A stretch of DNA of 64,000 bases, taken from contig NZ_CP070975.1 of NCBI RefSeq assembly GCF_017377875.1, positions 1,302,001-1,366,000 on the forward strand, written 5' to 3'. Under the pieces are notes generated by a model. The model was not told the origin of the DNA. It worked only from the letters and a program-made list of their open reading frames with translations, and made no database searches. A program made the position numbers and the translations under genes. Origin of the DNA: Alcaligenes sp. SORT26 (lineage in GTDB: Bacteria; Pseudomonadota; Gammaproteobacteria; Burkholderiales; Burkholderiaceae_B). Shown piece after piece: positions 50,121-57,776 of the stretch. The stretch's first letter is position 1, and each line of letters opens with the position of its first letter.

Positions 50121-50876
50121 TTAGCGTTTTACGCTGAGTGCCAGCCAAGGATCGGCAGCACTGCCATCACCCGCTTCGCTCATGCGATGTTCACAATCAC
50201 TTAAGTGATGATGCATAGCCAGATGCGCACCGTCGGCATCGCCCTGACTAAGCTTGTCCAAAATCTCTTTGTGCTCGTAGAACGAGCAGGCCTGTTCGCC
50301 CGGTGTGTCGTGATAGGCAATGATGAGCGTGGTGCGCGCACACAAGGTATGCATCAGTTCAGTCAGCTCGTCATTGCCGGCGCAGCGCGCCAGCATCACG
50401 TGAAACGCATTGGACAGACGCAACCAGCTAATGCGGTCGCCGTGTTCAAAGGCGTGTTGTTCACGCTCCACCAGTTCATACAAGCCAGCCAGGCGCTCCG
50501 GCAAATCAGGAAAGCTGATCAGTTTTTTCAGGATCAAGGCTTCCAGATCACGCCGCAGTTCAAACACATCACGTGTTTGCTTGGCGGTGGGCTTCCAGAT
50601 GAAGGCGCCGCGATTGGGTTCAATGACCACAATCTTGTCGTGTTCGAGGGCAGCCAAAGCAGCACGTACGGTGGCACGTGAGCACTCAAAAATCGTGCAC
50701 AGCGTGGCTTCCGTCAGTTTGGTTCCTGGCAAAAGACGCCGATCGACCACTGCATCAAAGATCTGGCTATATACACGCCCGACCTCACTATCTGCCAAGC
50801 CTCCCTCTAGCAGCGAGGAGGCGCTTGGCGCTTGGGATTCGCTCGTCGTCCCCTCTTGCCGCCGTATCTGAAGCAT
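50121..50876 (-). CDS. GntR/FCD-family regulator of purine catabolism
   Basis: 251 residues. Winged HTH at about 30-95 (VYSQIFDAVVDRRLLPGTKLTEATLCTIFECSRATVRAALAALEHDKIVVIEPNRGAFI) and FCD effector domain (ELRRDLEALILKKL..., HHHLSDCEHRM) with metal-binding-type histidines. Same operon as puuE and divergent from uraH-puuD, so it likely represses both arms, with a purine metabolite as effector (inference). Confidence 0.88.
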   Translation of the reverse strand: MLQIRRQEGTTSESQAPSASSLLEGGLADSEVGRVYSQIFDAVVDRRLLPGTKLTEATLCTIFECSRATVRAALAALEHDKIVVIEPNRGAFIWKPTAKQTRDVFELRRDLEALILKKLISFPDLPERLAGLYELVEREQHAFEHGDRISWLRLSNAFHVMLARCAGNDELTELMHTLCARTTLIIAYHDTPGEQACSFYEHKEILDKLSQGDADGAHLAMHHHLSDCEHRMSEAGDGSAADPWLALSVKR

Positions 50877-50888
50877 AGAATTTCTCGT

Positions 50889-50949
50889 TATTGACTATTG
50901 ACAATTATTCGGTACCCCGACAAAATCGTCAACATAAATTGTCGACAAT
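50889..50949. promoter_or_regulatory. GntR-type operator, uraH/puuE divergent region
   Basis: ATTGTCGACAAT (50938-50949) is a perfect 12-base palindrome, matching the TTGT-N2-ACAA pattern of FCD-type GntR sites. A related repeat TTGAC-TATTGACAAT lies at about 50891-50905, close to the regulator's start. Both lie in the 50877-51081 gap between the divergent genes, where autoregulation and control of uraH would act. Confidence 0.6.
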
Positions 50950-51081
50950 CTGATTCCTCAAACAGAGCGACAGTTTCGGGGCCTCAACCCAGCGCACTGA
51001 TCCTTGCACCGTTGGCCCCCGGCCGGTTCTCAAAACTGGGCTCGCTGGACCTTTTTTGATCACCATAAACCGGAGACATTT

Positions 51082-51435
51082 ATGGGAAAGCTATCAACCC
51101 ACGTCCTTGACACGACTCAAGGCCGCCCAGCCAGCGGCGTGCGCGTCGATCTGTACACCATCGAAAACGATCAACGCACTCTGATCAAAACCACTCACAC
51201 CAATAGCGACGGTCGCTGTGATGAGCCCCTGCTGCAAGGCGAGGCCATGCGCACGGGCGTTTTTGAATTGGTGTTCCATGCAGGTGCTTACTTTGCCGCC
51301 AGCGGTGTCGCCGTACCCGAGCCACGTTTTGTGGATCAGGTCGGCATTCGCTTCGGCATTGCTGATGCCAACGCCAACTATCACGTTCCCCTGGTCGTGA
51401 CGCCCTGGTCCTGGTCCACCTATCGCGGTAGCTGA
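51082..51435 (+). CDS. uraH: 5-hydroxyisourate hydrolase (transthyretin-like)
   Basis: Hydrolyses 5-hydroxyisourate, the product of urate oxidation, to OHCU. 117 residues with the TLP signatures LSTHVLDTTQGRPA at the start, H98-region HVPLVVTPWSWSTYRGS, and C-terminal YRGS. Start at 51082 with GGAG. No signal peptide. Followed after 58 bases by puuD. Confidence 0.96.
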   Translation: MGKLSTHVLDTTQGRPASGVRVDLYTIENDQRTLIKTTHTNSDGRCDEPLLQGEAMRTGVFELVFHAGAYFAASGVAVPEPRFVDQVGIRFGIADANANYHVPLVVTPWSWSTYRGS

Positions 51436-51493
51436 TCGCGTATCCAAGTCGACTTTTCGCTTCTATACGAAACCACTCTGATACGAGATCTTT

Positions 51494-52726
51494 ATGTACG
51501 CTTACCTACTTGAGTACGGCAACCTGCTGCTGCGCTGGTTGCACGTCATCGCGGCGGTCGCCTGGATTGGCGAGTCCATCTACTTTGTGATGCTGGACAA
51601 CGGCCTTAAACCCCCGAAAGGCGAAGAAAGCAAGAAACGCGGTGTGTTTGGCGAGATGTGGGCTGTCCACGGCGGCGGCTTCTATCACAATCAAAAGTAC
51701 CTGACCAACCCGGCCGAGCTGCCTGATGACCTGCACTGGTCTTTCTGGAAGTCCTACACCACCTGGCTGTCCGGTTTCTTCCTGTTCGCCCTGCTCTACC
51801 TGACCAAACCCGAGTTCTACCTGGTCAACCCCAATAGCCCCTGGGAATGGGCTGCCCAAATGACTGGCACACAAGCCAACGTCATGGCCATTGCCTTCCT
51901 GGCACTGGGCTGGGTGGTTTACAACGGCCTGTGCCGTCTGATCAGCCCCAACATGAACCGCGACGGCCTGCTGAGTGTGGCTGTGGCCATCATGATGGTG
52001 GTGGTGGCATACCTGAGCGCCCACATTTTCTCGGGCCGTGCTGCCTTCTTGCTGACCGGTGCTGTCATGGCCACCAGCATGTCGGCCAACGTGTTCTTCT
52101 GGATCATTCCCGGCCAGCGCCGCATGGTCAAGGCACTGAAAGCCGGTCAGGCGCCCAACCCTCTGGATGGCAAACGCGGCAAACAGCGTTCGGTACACAA
52201 TACCTACTTCACGCTGCCCGTTCTGCTGCTGATGCTGAGCAACCACTACTCGTTCACGTATAACAATCCGAATGCGTGGATCATCATGGTGCTGTTCATC
52301 TTTGCCGGTGCCCTGATCCGTCAATACTTCGTGCTGATGCACGCTGGCATCAAAAAGCCTGCCTACCCCGCCGCCGGTGTTGTCCTGCTGCTGATCGTGG
52401 GTTACCTGGCTGCTCCTGCCAGCCTGAAAGGTGAAGTTGCCAGTGCTCCTGCAGCCGCTAACGGCGCAGAAACCGTCAGCGTTGCCCGTATCCAGGAAAT
52501 CATGGATGCCCGATGTGTTCAGTGTCACGCCGTCAAGCCTAACGCCGACTTTGGCTTTACGGCTGCCCCTGCTGGCATGTTGCTCGACACCATCGACAAC
52601 ACCGTGCTGCATGCCGACCAGGTAAAAACCGTGGTGCATTCCATGTACATGCCCCTGGGCAACATGACGCAAATGACCGACGAAGAGCGCGCAGCCATTG
52701 CCGCCTGGAGTGGCAAGCGCGACTAA
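51494..52726 (+). CDS. puuD: Membrane urate hydroxylase PuuD with cytochrome c domain
   Basis: Integral-membrane urate oxidase converting urate to 5-hydroxyisourate, the type described as PuuD, unlike cofactor-free uricase. About eight membrane helices from residue 8 (LLLRWLHVIAAVAWIGESIYF) to about 300, and a C-terminal periplasmic cytochrome c with heme motif C341-x2-C344-H345 and likely distal Met in MYMPLGNMT. 410 residues. It would pass electrons to the respiratory chain, not make H2O2. Starts 58 bases after uraH. Confidence 0.95.
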   Translation: MYAYLLEYGNLLLRWLHVIAAVAWIGESIYFVMLDNGLKPPKGEESKKRGVFGEMWAVHGGGFYHNQKYLTNPAELPDDLHWSFWKSYTTWLSGFFLFALLYLTKPEFYLVNPNSPWEWAAQMTGTQANVMAIAFLALGWVVYNGLCRLISPNMNRDGLLSVAVAIMMVVVAYLSAHIFSGRAAFLLTGAVMATSMSANVFFWIIPGQRRMVKALKAGQAPNPLDGKRGKQRSVHNTYFTLPVLLLMLSNHYSFTYNNPNAWIIMVLFIFAGALIRQYFVLMHAGIKKPAYPAAGVVLLLIVGYLAAPASLKGEVASAPAAANGAETVSVARIQEIMDARCVQCHAVKPNADFGFTAAPAGMLLDTIDNTVLHADQVKTVVHSMYMPLGNMTQMTDEERAAIAAWSGKRD

Positions 52727-52776
52727 TGCAGAACAAGGCTCAAGCCTGACGAGCGACAAGCTCCGTAGTAACTTCC

Positions 52777-52816
52777 AACCCCGATATGATGAAAAATCAT
52801 GTCGGGGTTTTTTCTT
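52777..52816 (+). terminator. uraH-puuD terminator
   Basis: AACCCCGATATGAT (52777-52790) pairs, with one mismatch region, with ATCATGTCGGGGTT (52796-52809), followed by TTTTTTCTTG. An effective intrinsic terminator between puuD and the oppositely oriented pilus-like genes. Confidence 0.9.
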
Positions 52817-52863
52817 GCTTCGGGCCTGCGGGCTTGCTGCATGCGTAGGCATGCCCCCTCCCC

Positions 52864-53340
52864 CTATAAAGGCAAACAGAGTTTGATCGCTTGGGCGTGT
52901 TGAGGTGGCGCGTCCATTTCAAGCTCAATACAACGACTACTCAGCGACAACAAACGTATGTTTTGATCCCGCTCTCTCCCAATAGGCCAGCGTTGTCCTT
53001 GCTGAAATACAAGCAGACGCTGTTCATGCTGAACTTCAGCCAACAGTTGCGTATCTCGCCCATAAATCGCCTTCAGCCTTGGCACGTTCACGAGCTTTGG
53101 TGTTGGGCTCTGAATAGCATCGCGATGATGGCTCTCGCCCTCTGCCGGTCTGCTACAAGACGACATATTCTGACGAGCCTGCTCGGCTTCCAGCAGCAAC
53201 ATCTCCCTGACTATCGACACCATGGCTTCCGTCGCCCCAGCCGGTGTACTAAACGTCAACATCAGACCAAACAGAATGCTCAAAAGTCTGCATGTGATCC
53301 GCCAAATCCTGGTCGGCCAAGTCCCGATCCGCAGATTCAT
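52864..53340 (-). CDS. PilP-like type IVb pilus biogenesis protein
   Basis: 158 residues. Signal peptide at residues 1-38 (RIWRITCRLLSILFGLMLTFSTPAGA), then a small domain with LKAIYGRDTQLLAEVQHEQRLLVFQQGQRWPIG and IRLLSLSSRCIEL, the pattern of PilP of R64-type thin pili (periplasmic, about 150 residues). The ATG at 53340 has GGAAGG eight bases upstream; it overlaps the preceding PilO2-like gene by 92 bases, unusually long. Last gene of the cluster; no ATPase gene follows. Assignment rests on pattern and order, moderate confidence. Confidence 0.65.
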   Translation of the reverse strand: MNLRIGTWPTRIWRITCRLLSILFGLMLTFSTPAGATEAMVSIVREMLLLEAEQARQNMSSCSRPAEGESHHRDAIQSPTPKLVNVPRLKAIYGRDTQLLAEVQHEQRLLVFQQGQRWPIGRERDQNIRLLSLSSRCIELEMDAPPQHAQAIKLCLPL

Positions 53341-54772
53341 AAACATAGCCTTCCAGCTCCACGATAAAAGCGCTGCCCAGCAGCGAGGGATATGACTGCG
53401 GATTCAAAGACAAGCTCAAACGCTCCCATTGCAGATCAGGGAGCTGTGCCGCTAGCAAATACACCGAGCGCAATGGCGATTGACTGAGCCAGGAGCGCCG
53501 CCACACACCTGCCCCTGTTTGTGCGCTCTCATCAGCAGACTCGACCCACTGGGCAGGAGCCAATGACAAGCGCATGAAAGCAGGCTGCAGGGCTGCCAGC
53601 TCGGTATGCAAACGTGAAGATGCCGCAACTAGCAGCCGCTCCTGATCTGGACTTGCCAAGGAATGAGGATTCAATGCCTGATACCTCCGCCGGATACGCA
53701 ACTCAGCCTGCCCTAGTCCGGTGAACTCCAGCTCATTCGGCTCTCGAGTCTGGCTATGCATGGCTACGCTAAAACTGTGCACATTCTCAAACCCATAGTG
53801 CGCCTGACAGTCCCACAAGGCAGTCTGACGACGACAATCCACCTGCTGCAATTGCCAGTCCACTCCCTGAGCAGGGAGCTCCTCAATCAGGCCCAGCACA
53901 GCCTGGATACTCGTCAAACCGGACTCCTCTTCCTGGGCTGGGCTTGGCTCCCAATCAGACACGTTCGTAACTAAACGCCCCCGCAGATCAGCAGACAACA
54001 CGCCCGCGAGCGTAGCCATCACCAGCAAAGGCAGCACCACCAGACGAAGCGGACTCTTTTCACGCCACCTCACGCGTCTGACAGGCTGGTGTTGCATACG
54101 GCTCTGTGGCCCTCTGCTCTGCTCCAGACAAACCCACAAATCATCAGGCTGTCGCAGCTCACGGATGGAGGGGTAACGAGCCTGTATAGCCTGCCGCAAG
54201 GTCTGCACCTGTCCGACCTGAGCCAGGAGACAATCGCTACCCTCCATCACCCGGCCATGCTCCAGCACCAGAAACCACAAACGGCCAGGAGCCACCGTCC
54301 ATAAAAGAAAAATGGCCTCTTGCGGGTGATGGGCAGCCATACAAGCAGCCGCGGAATAGGCTTGAGCTCGCGTCAGTCTTGCTCTTGAGGGCCCGTTCTG
54401 AGCCAGGCGCAGGACTGACTGCGTCCGCCGAGTGTTGAGCCAACTACTCGGCACCCAACCCATTGTCTGCCCTGCTCTTAGCCCTGCAGTTTGTCCTGCT
54501 GTCTGTTCTACGGTTTGGCCTACGACCTCCCCATCAACCTCTCCCCACACTTGTTGTTCTTCTGCCTGCCTCTCCATTCGCGTTTCTATTTGCCTTTCTG
54601 TTGGCCTTTCTGTTGGCTTGCCTGCCTGCTCTTTCAAATCCCCACCCGCTGCCATCGCGCAAGACCAATACGATTGATGCATCTGAGGGGTTTGAGTCCG
54701 ATGACTATCTCGCCCGGTATTTGCCCATTGCAATCCGAACCAGTACTCCCGTTGGGATAGGGCTGCACTCAT
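53249..54772 (-). CDS. PilO2-like type IVb pilus protein
   Basis: 507 residues. REYWFGLQWAN near the start recalls the N-terminus of PilO2 (hydrophobic, G-L-W pattern). Residues 48-100 are low complexity with short repeats (TERPTERQ, then QTVEQTAGQTAG), encoded in part by a tandem 12-mer at 54592-54615. A globular actin-like-fold region follows (AACMAAHHPQEAIFLLWTVAPGRLWFLVLEHGRVM), a transmembrane helix near residues 244-266 (LRLVVLPLLVMATLAGVLSA), and a periplasmic PilN/O-like domain. Such proteins link the cytoplasmic ring to the secretin. Start overlaps the upstream stop as ATGA. No frameshift seen. Confidence 0.65.
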   Translation of the reverse strand: MSAALSQREYWFGLQWANTGRDSHRTQTPQMHQSYWSCAMAAGGDLKEQAGKPTERPTERQIETRMERQAEEQQVWGEVDGEVVGQTVEQTAGQTAGLRAGQTMGWVPSSWLNTRRTQSVLRLAQNGPSRARLTRAQAYSAAACMAAHHPQEAIFLLWTVAPGRLWFLVLEHGRVMEGSDCLLAQVGQVQTLRQAIQARYPSIRELRQPDDLWVCLEQSRGPQSRMQHQPVRRVRWREKSPLRLVVLPLLVMATLAGVLSADLRGRLVTNVSDWEPSPAQEEESGLTSIQAVLGLIEELPAQGVDWQLQQVDCRRQTALWDCQAHYGFENVHSFSVAMHSQTREPNELEFTGLGQAELRIRRRYQALNPHSLASPDQERLLVAASSRLHTELAALQPAFMRLSLAPAQWVESADESAQTGAGVWRRSWLSQSPLRSVYLLAAQLPDLQWERLSLSLNPQSYPSLLGSAFIVELEGYVYESADRDLADQDLADHMQTFEHSVWSDVDV

Positions 54773-55365
54773 TTCGCGCCTCCATCGCTTGAGCCACCTG
54801 CCGATGACTGATCCATGCGCCGCAATCCAGACTGCGGCTCCAAAGCCAAGCGATGTGTTTCATTGCGGTACAGCTCGATACGGCCTGCCTGATAACGCCA
54901 CTTCAGGCTATATACCGCTGCGATCTGATCAAGCAACGCTGACAAACGCAGTTGCTCAAAAATCAGACCACCTTGCTGAGTCGGTTCCAGCACCTCCTCC
55001 ACACCTGTTCGTTGGGAAACCTGCGTTAACGACAAGCGAGCCTGCGGACTGATGAACACGGTCAGCTCAGACAATAAAGACAAACGACGCGCCAGTTCAT
55101 CCAGATCGGGCAAAGGCGTTTCCAAAGAAAAACTGAAGGTTTGGCTGGAGCGTAATGCCGCAGGCAAGACAGCCTGTTTTCGTAAAGGGACGGCCTCCCC
55201 CAGCAACCAGGGCTTGTCGACAGACTGAGCATGGGGCATAAAAGCTGCGCTGCTGTCATCCAGTGATACGGCATCATCCAGCCACGCCTGATCGACGTGC
55301 TGCCCACGTGTTTGCAAGGTGCAACCCGTCATCAAAAGCAAAAACAATAGGCAGAGGTAATTCAT
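54769..55365 (-). CDS. Secretin N-domain lipoprotein (PilN-like, lacks channel domain)
   Basis: 198 residues. Signal peptide with lipobox LLMTGCTLQ (C15), then an STN/N0-type fold: LPDLDELARRLSLLSELTVFISPQARLSL and LRLSALLDQIAAVYSLKWRYQAGRIELYRNETHRLAL, close to the PilN secretin of R64-type pili. Full PilN is about 560 residues with a C-terminal secretin barrel; here the chain stops after the N-domain with a Ser/Gly tail, and no other frame downstream encodes the barrel. The stop overlaps the next start, so this looks like a settled gene, not a fresh frameshift. Either a remnant by internal deletion or a distinct pilotin-like form. Confidence 0.65.
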   Translation of the reverse strand: MNYLCLLFLLLMTGCTLQTRGQHVDQAWLDDAVSLDDSSAAFMPHAQSVDKPWLLGEAVPLRKQAVLPAALRSSQTFSFSLETPLPDLDELARRLSLLSELTVFISPQARLSLTQVSQRTGVEEVLEPTQQGGLIFEQLRLSALLDQIAAVYSLKWRYQAGRIELYRNETHRLALEPQSGLRRMDQSSAGGSSDGGAK

Positions 55366-56351
55366 GACTGTCCCTCAGGCGGCACGCTCGGATCGCAGGC
55401 TTGCGGCCAAGCCAGAACCCTAAGCACCTGATTGGAGTAAAAACAGGCCTGCAAAGGATGTGCATTCAGTTGGGCAGCCGCTAATAATTGAGCCACAGCA
55501 GACTCAAAGCTTCCCTCAAAACGGGCCACTGCCTTGACCGGGAAATCAAGCTCCAAGGTCCAGTGTTCAGGTGCAAAAGTCCATTTCGCTTGTTTAGCCC
55601 ATCGGACTAATGCCTGCCTTAAGGTTCTATCCTTTATTCGCAGCTCAAAAACCGACTGTTCACTGGACGCTGTATCCAGAACAGGGGCTGGAACTGGCAG
55701 CACCTCTGAGCGGGCTTGAAAGGCCTGTGTCTGCACCAATTTCACTGGTGCAAATTCCCCTTCCTTCTCTTGGGCCGCCACTAAATCTGACGCAAACTTC
55801 CCAGGAGAAAAATTACTTTGGGCGGAAGAACCGGCCCGAGAAGGACTTGATGAGAAATGGCCTGGTAGAGGGTGAGCAAGCTGAGAGTGGCTTGCTTGGG
55901 CAGACTGCAAATGATCTTGCTGGAGGCGATCCTGTAGCACGGCATCTGACTTTTCTACGCCAAGCCATACAGACCCCTCACCATGGACACTCTTGCGCCC
56001 TAAGCTGGCCTGTGCCTGTGCTCGCCCAGCACGAAATATCAGCTCCGCCCATAAGCCTTCAATCACTTGAAACTGCCCCAAGGGTTTCAAAGACAGCAAT
56101 GTTTCCTGCCCATTCCTGCGTCCTAACACCGCTGGCAGCATTTGCTCCGGTGAAAAATGCAGCCAAATCCGAACCCCATTATCAAAGACCTGCATAGGGC
56201 CTACCTGTGGGTCGCCGGACAAGCGCCAATCGAAGTTAAAGACGCGTGTGCCCGGGTCAGCCAAGCGACCATCCGGGCCCAGGCTGGTCTGACAGGCGGG
56301 CAGCCCCAAACCACACATCACCAACACGCAGAAACGGACAAGAAAACGCAT
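55362..56351 (-). CDS. PilL/TcpQ-like lipoprotein
   Basis: 329 residues from the ATG at 56351 (MRFLVRFCVLVMCGLGLPACQT, lipobox LPAC); the frame is open nine codons further, through the preceding terminator. Residues about 30-115 resemble the VirB9/TrbG N-domain (VFNFDWRLSGDPQVGPMQVFDNGVRIWLHF, LGRRNGQETLLSLK); a Ser/Gln-rich linker follows; the C-terminal 90 residues match the TcpQ domain of type IVb pilus proteins (LRQALVRWAKQAKWTFAPEHWTLELDFPVKAVARFEGSFESAVAQLLAAA). PilL of R64 has this TcpQ end. Outer-membrane-anchored partner of the secretin. First gene of the remnant, overlapping the next by four bases. Confidence 0.65.
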   Translation of the reverse strand: MRFLVRFCVLVMCGLGLPACQTSLGPDGRLADPGTRVFNFDWRLSGDPQVGPMQVFDNGVRIWLHFSPEQMLPAVLGRRNGQETLLSLKPLGQFQVIEGLWAELIFRAGRAQAQASLGRKSVHGEGSVWLGVEKSDAVLQDRLQQDHLQSAQASHSQLAHPLPGHFSSSPSRAGSSAQSNFSPGKFASDLVAAQEKEGEFAPVKLVQTQAFQARSEVLPVPAPVLDTASSEQSVFELRIKDRTLRQALVRWAKQAKWTFAPEHWTLELDFPVKAVARFEGSFESAVAQLLAAAQLNAHPLQACFYSNQVLRVLAWPQACDPSVPPEGQS

Positions 56352-56362
56352 CACAGACACCC

Positions 56363-56402
56363 AAAGAAAAAACCCCATGTCCCGTTCAAGGGCATGGGGT
56401 TT
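56363..56402 (-). terminator. Terminator of dadA-binding protein unit
   Basis: AAACCCCATG (56370-56379) pairs with CATGGGGTTT (56393-56402); the minus strand continues TTTTTTCTTT. It lies 53 bases after the binding-protein gene and ends only about 12 bases before the pilus-like gene start. Confidence 0.9.
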
Positions 56403-56455
56403 ATCTTCCGTGATGCTAGCCTAGGCGGCTAGATCGGCTTGTACGCAGAGATAAA

Positions 56456-57769
56456 TCAGCGTCCTTTCTGAGCCACCAAACGGTTGGCTTCAGTAGCTGC
56501 TGTACGCAAGGCAGTCATCGCGGGCTGCTGACCATCCAGAGCGCTTTCCAGGCTCTGGTTGAACACGGCACGAATCTGGCGGTAGTTACGGAAATTGCCT
56601 TTGGCTGTACCCGAGGTACCGCTGCTATAGGCACCCACCAGGTGCATCCAGTCGCCCTTGTCCTTGTAGTAATCGCTGCCTGTGGCATTGAAGGCTTCAC
56701 GGCTCACCGGCAAGAAACCTGTTTTCTGATACCAGCGTGCTGCGTTTTCAGGTTGGGCCAACCAGTTGATGAAACGCGCCGAAGCCTGATCCTGCTCGGA
56801 CTTATGGCCTTTGACCGCCCACAAAGCCGAACCCGTCACAAAAGGCTTACCGGGGGTTTGGGTGACTTCCGGATAGTACGGCAAACCTGTAACGGCGTAC
56901 TTCAAGCCGCGTGTGTCGCTGTATTCACCGATATGACCCGAATTGGAGAACATGACAGCACATTCACCCTTGGCAAAGCGCTGGGGCGATTCAGGCAGCG
57001 TGCCGGGCTTGACCATCAGTTCGGACTTCACCCAACTGATCATCATGGACAGGTGGCGGATATACATGACGTCAAAGTCAAAACCGACCTTGCCTTTGAC
57101 TTTGGGGCCGGGAGCCAGACCATAAATCTGGTTATTCACGGCAGCCAGATTCTCCAGATTGATGGAGACAGACTGGTCAGAGGTCAAAGGGCAACGACGC
57201 GAACCTTTATTGGCCAGATCGACCAACTGGGCCTGCAGATCCAGCCAGACACGACTTGGGACCGCTGGCTCGATCTTGGCCTTATCAAAGGCATCCAGGT
57301 TGTAGTACATGACCGGGATTTCGGCCATGAAAGGGAAGCCTTGCAATTGGCCGCGGCCATTGCGCACAAAGGAGTTCGAGGCCAGGAACCAGGACACATT
57401 GTCCATTTTTTCCCGAGCCAGCAAGGTGTACATAGGCAAGATATAGGAGCGATCAGCGACCTCGTCCAGACCGGACATCTCGCCTAACTGCACCAGATTG
57501 GGCAAGTCTTTGCCCGCTTGCATGGCCTGATCCAAAGAGGTTTCCGTATCATGCGCCTTGACCGTCACTTTGACGTCTTTCTGGCTACGATTGAAATCCC
57601 GAACCAAGCTTTCAAACTCGTCCTGATTGTGCGAGTTCAAAGCGGTCCAGACCTGAATATCAACGGCTGCCAGGGCGGTGGACCCGAACAGCAAAGCGGC
57701 TGAGCCACCCGCTGCCATCGCCAAAGCCATAACACCACGTTTCAACAGTAATCCGCGTAGATTTTTCAT
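56456..57769 (-). CDS. UgpB-like periplasmic solute-binding protein
   Basis: 437 residues. Signal peptide (MALAMAAGGSAALLFGSTALAA, cut near residue 35), then a type 1 extracellular solute-binding protein: DIQVWTALN, LVRDFNRSQKDVKV, GFPFMAEIPVMYYNLDAFDKAKIEP, GECAVMFSNSGHIGEY, RFINWLAQPENAARWYQKTGFLPVSREAF, close in pattern to UgpB, which binds glycerol-3-phosphate. No permease or ATPase gene is present nearby. Only seven bases from dadA on the same strand, so the two are probably one transcript. True ligand unknown. Confidence 0.85.
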   Translation of the reverse strand: MKNLRGLLLKRGVMALAMAAGGSAALLFGSTALAAVDIQVWTALNSHNQDEFESLVRDFNRSQKDVKVTVKAHDTETSLDQAMQAGKDLPNLVQLGEMSGLDEVADRSYILPMYTLLAREKMDNVSWFLASNSFVRNGRGQLQGFPFMAEIPVMYYNLDAFDKAKIEPAVPSRVWLDLQAQLVDLANKGSRRCPLTSDQSVSINLENLAAVNNQIYGLAPGPKVKGKVGFDFDVMYIRHLSMMISWVKSELMVKPGTLPESPQRFAKGECAVMFSNSGHIGEYSDTRGLKYAVTGLPYYPEVTQTPGKPFVTGSALWAVKGHKSEQDQASARFINWLAQPENAARWYQKTGFLPVSREAFNATGSDYYKDKGDWMHLVGAYSSGTSGTAKGNFRNYRQIRAVFNQSLESALDGQQPAMTALRTAATEANRLVAQKGR

Positions 57770-57776
57770 ACATCCT

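Noticed and set aside
53756-54792. Several short hydrophobic plus-strand frames opposite the PilO2-like gene, some looking like membrane proteins
   Set aside because: Hydrophobicity arises from the CTG/CTT-rich complement of the Gln/Glu/Arg repeats; no Shine-Dalgarno, no conserved motif.
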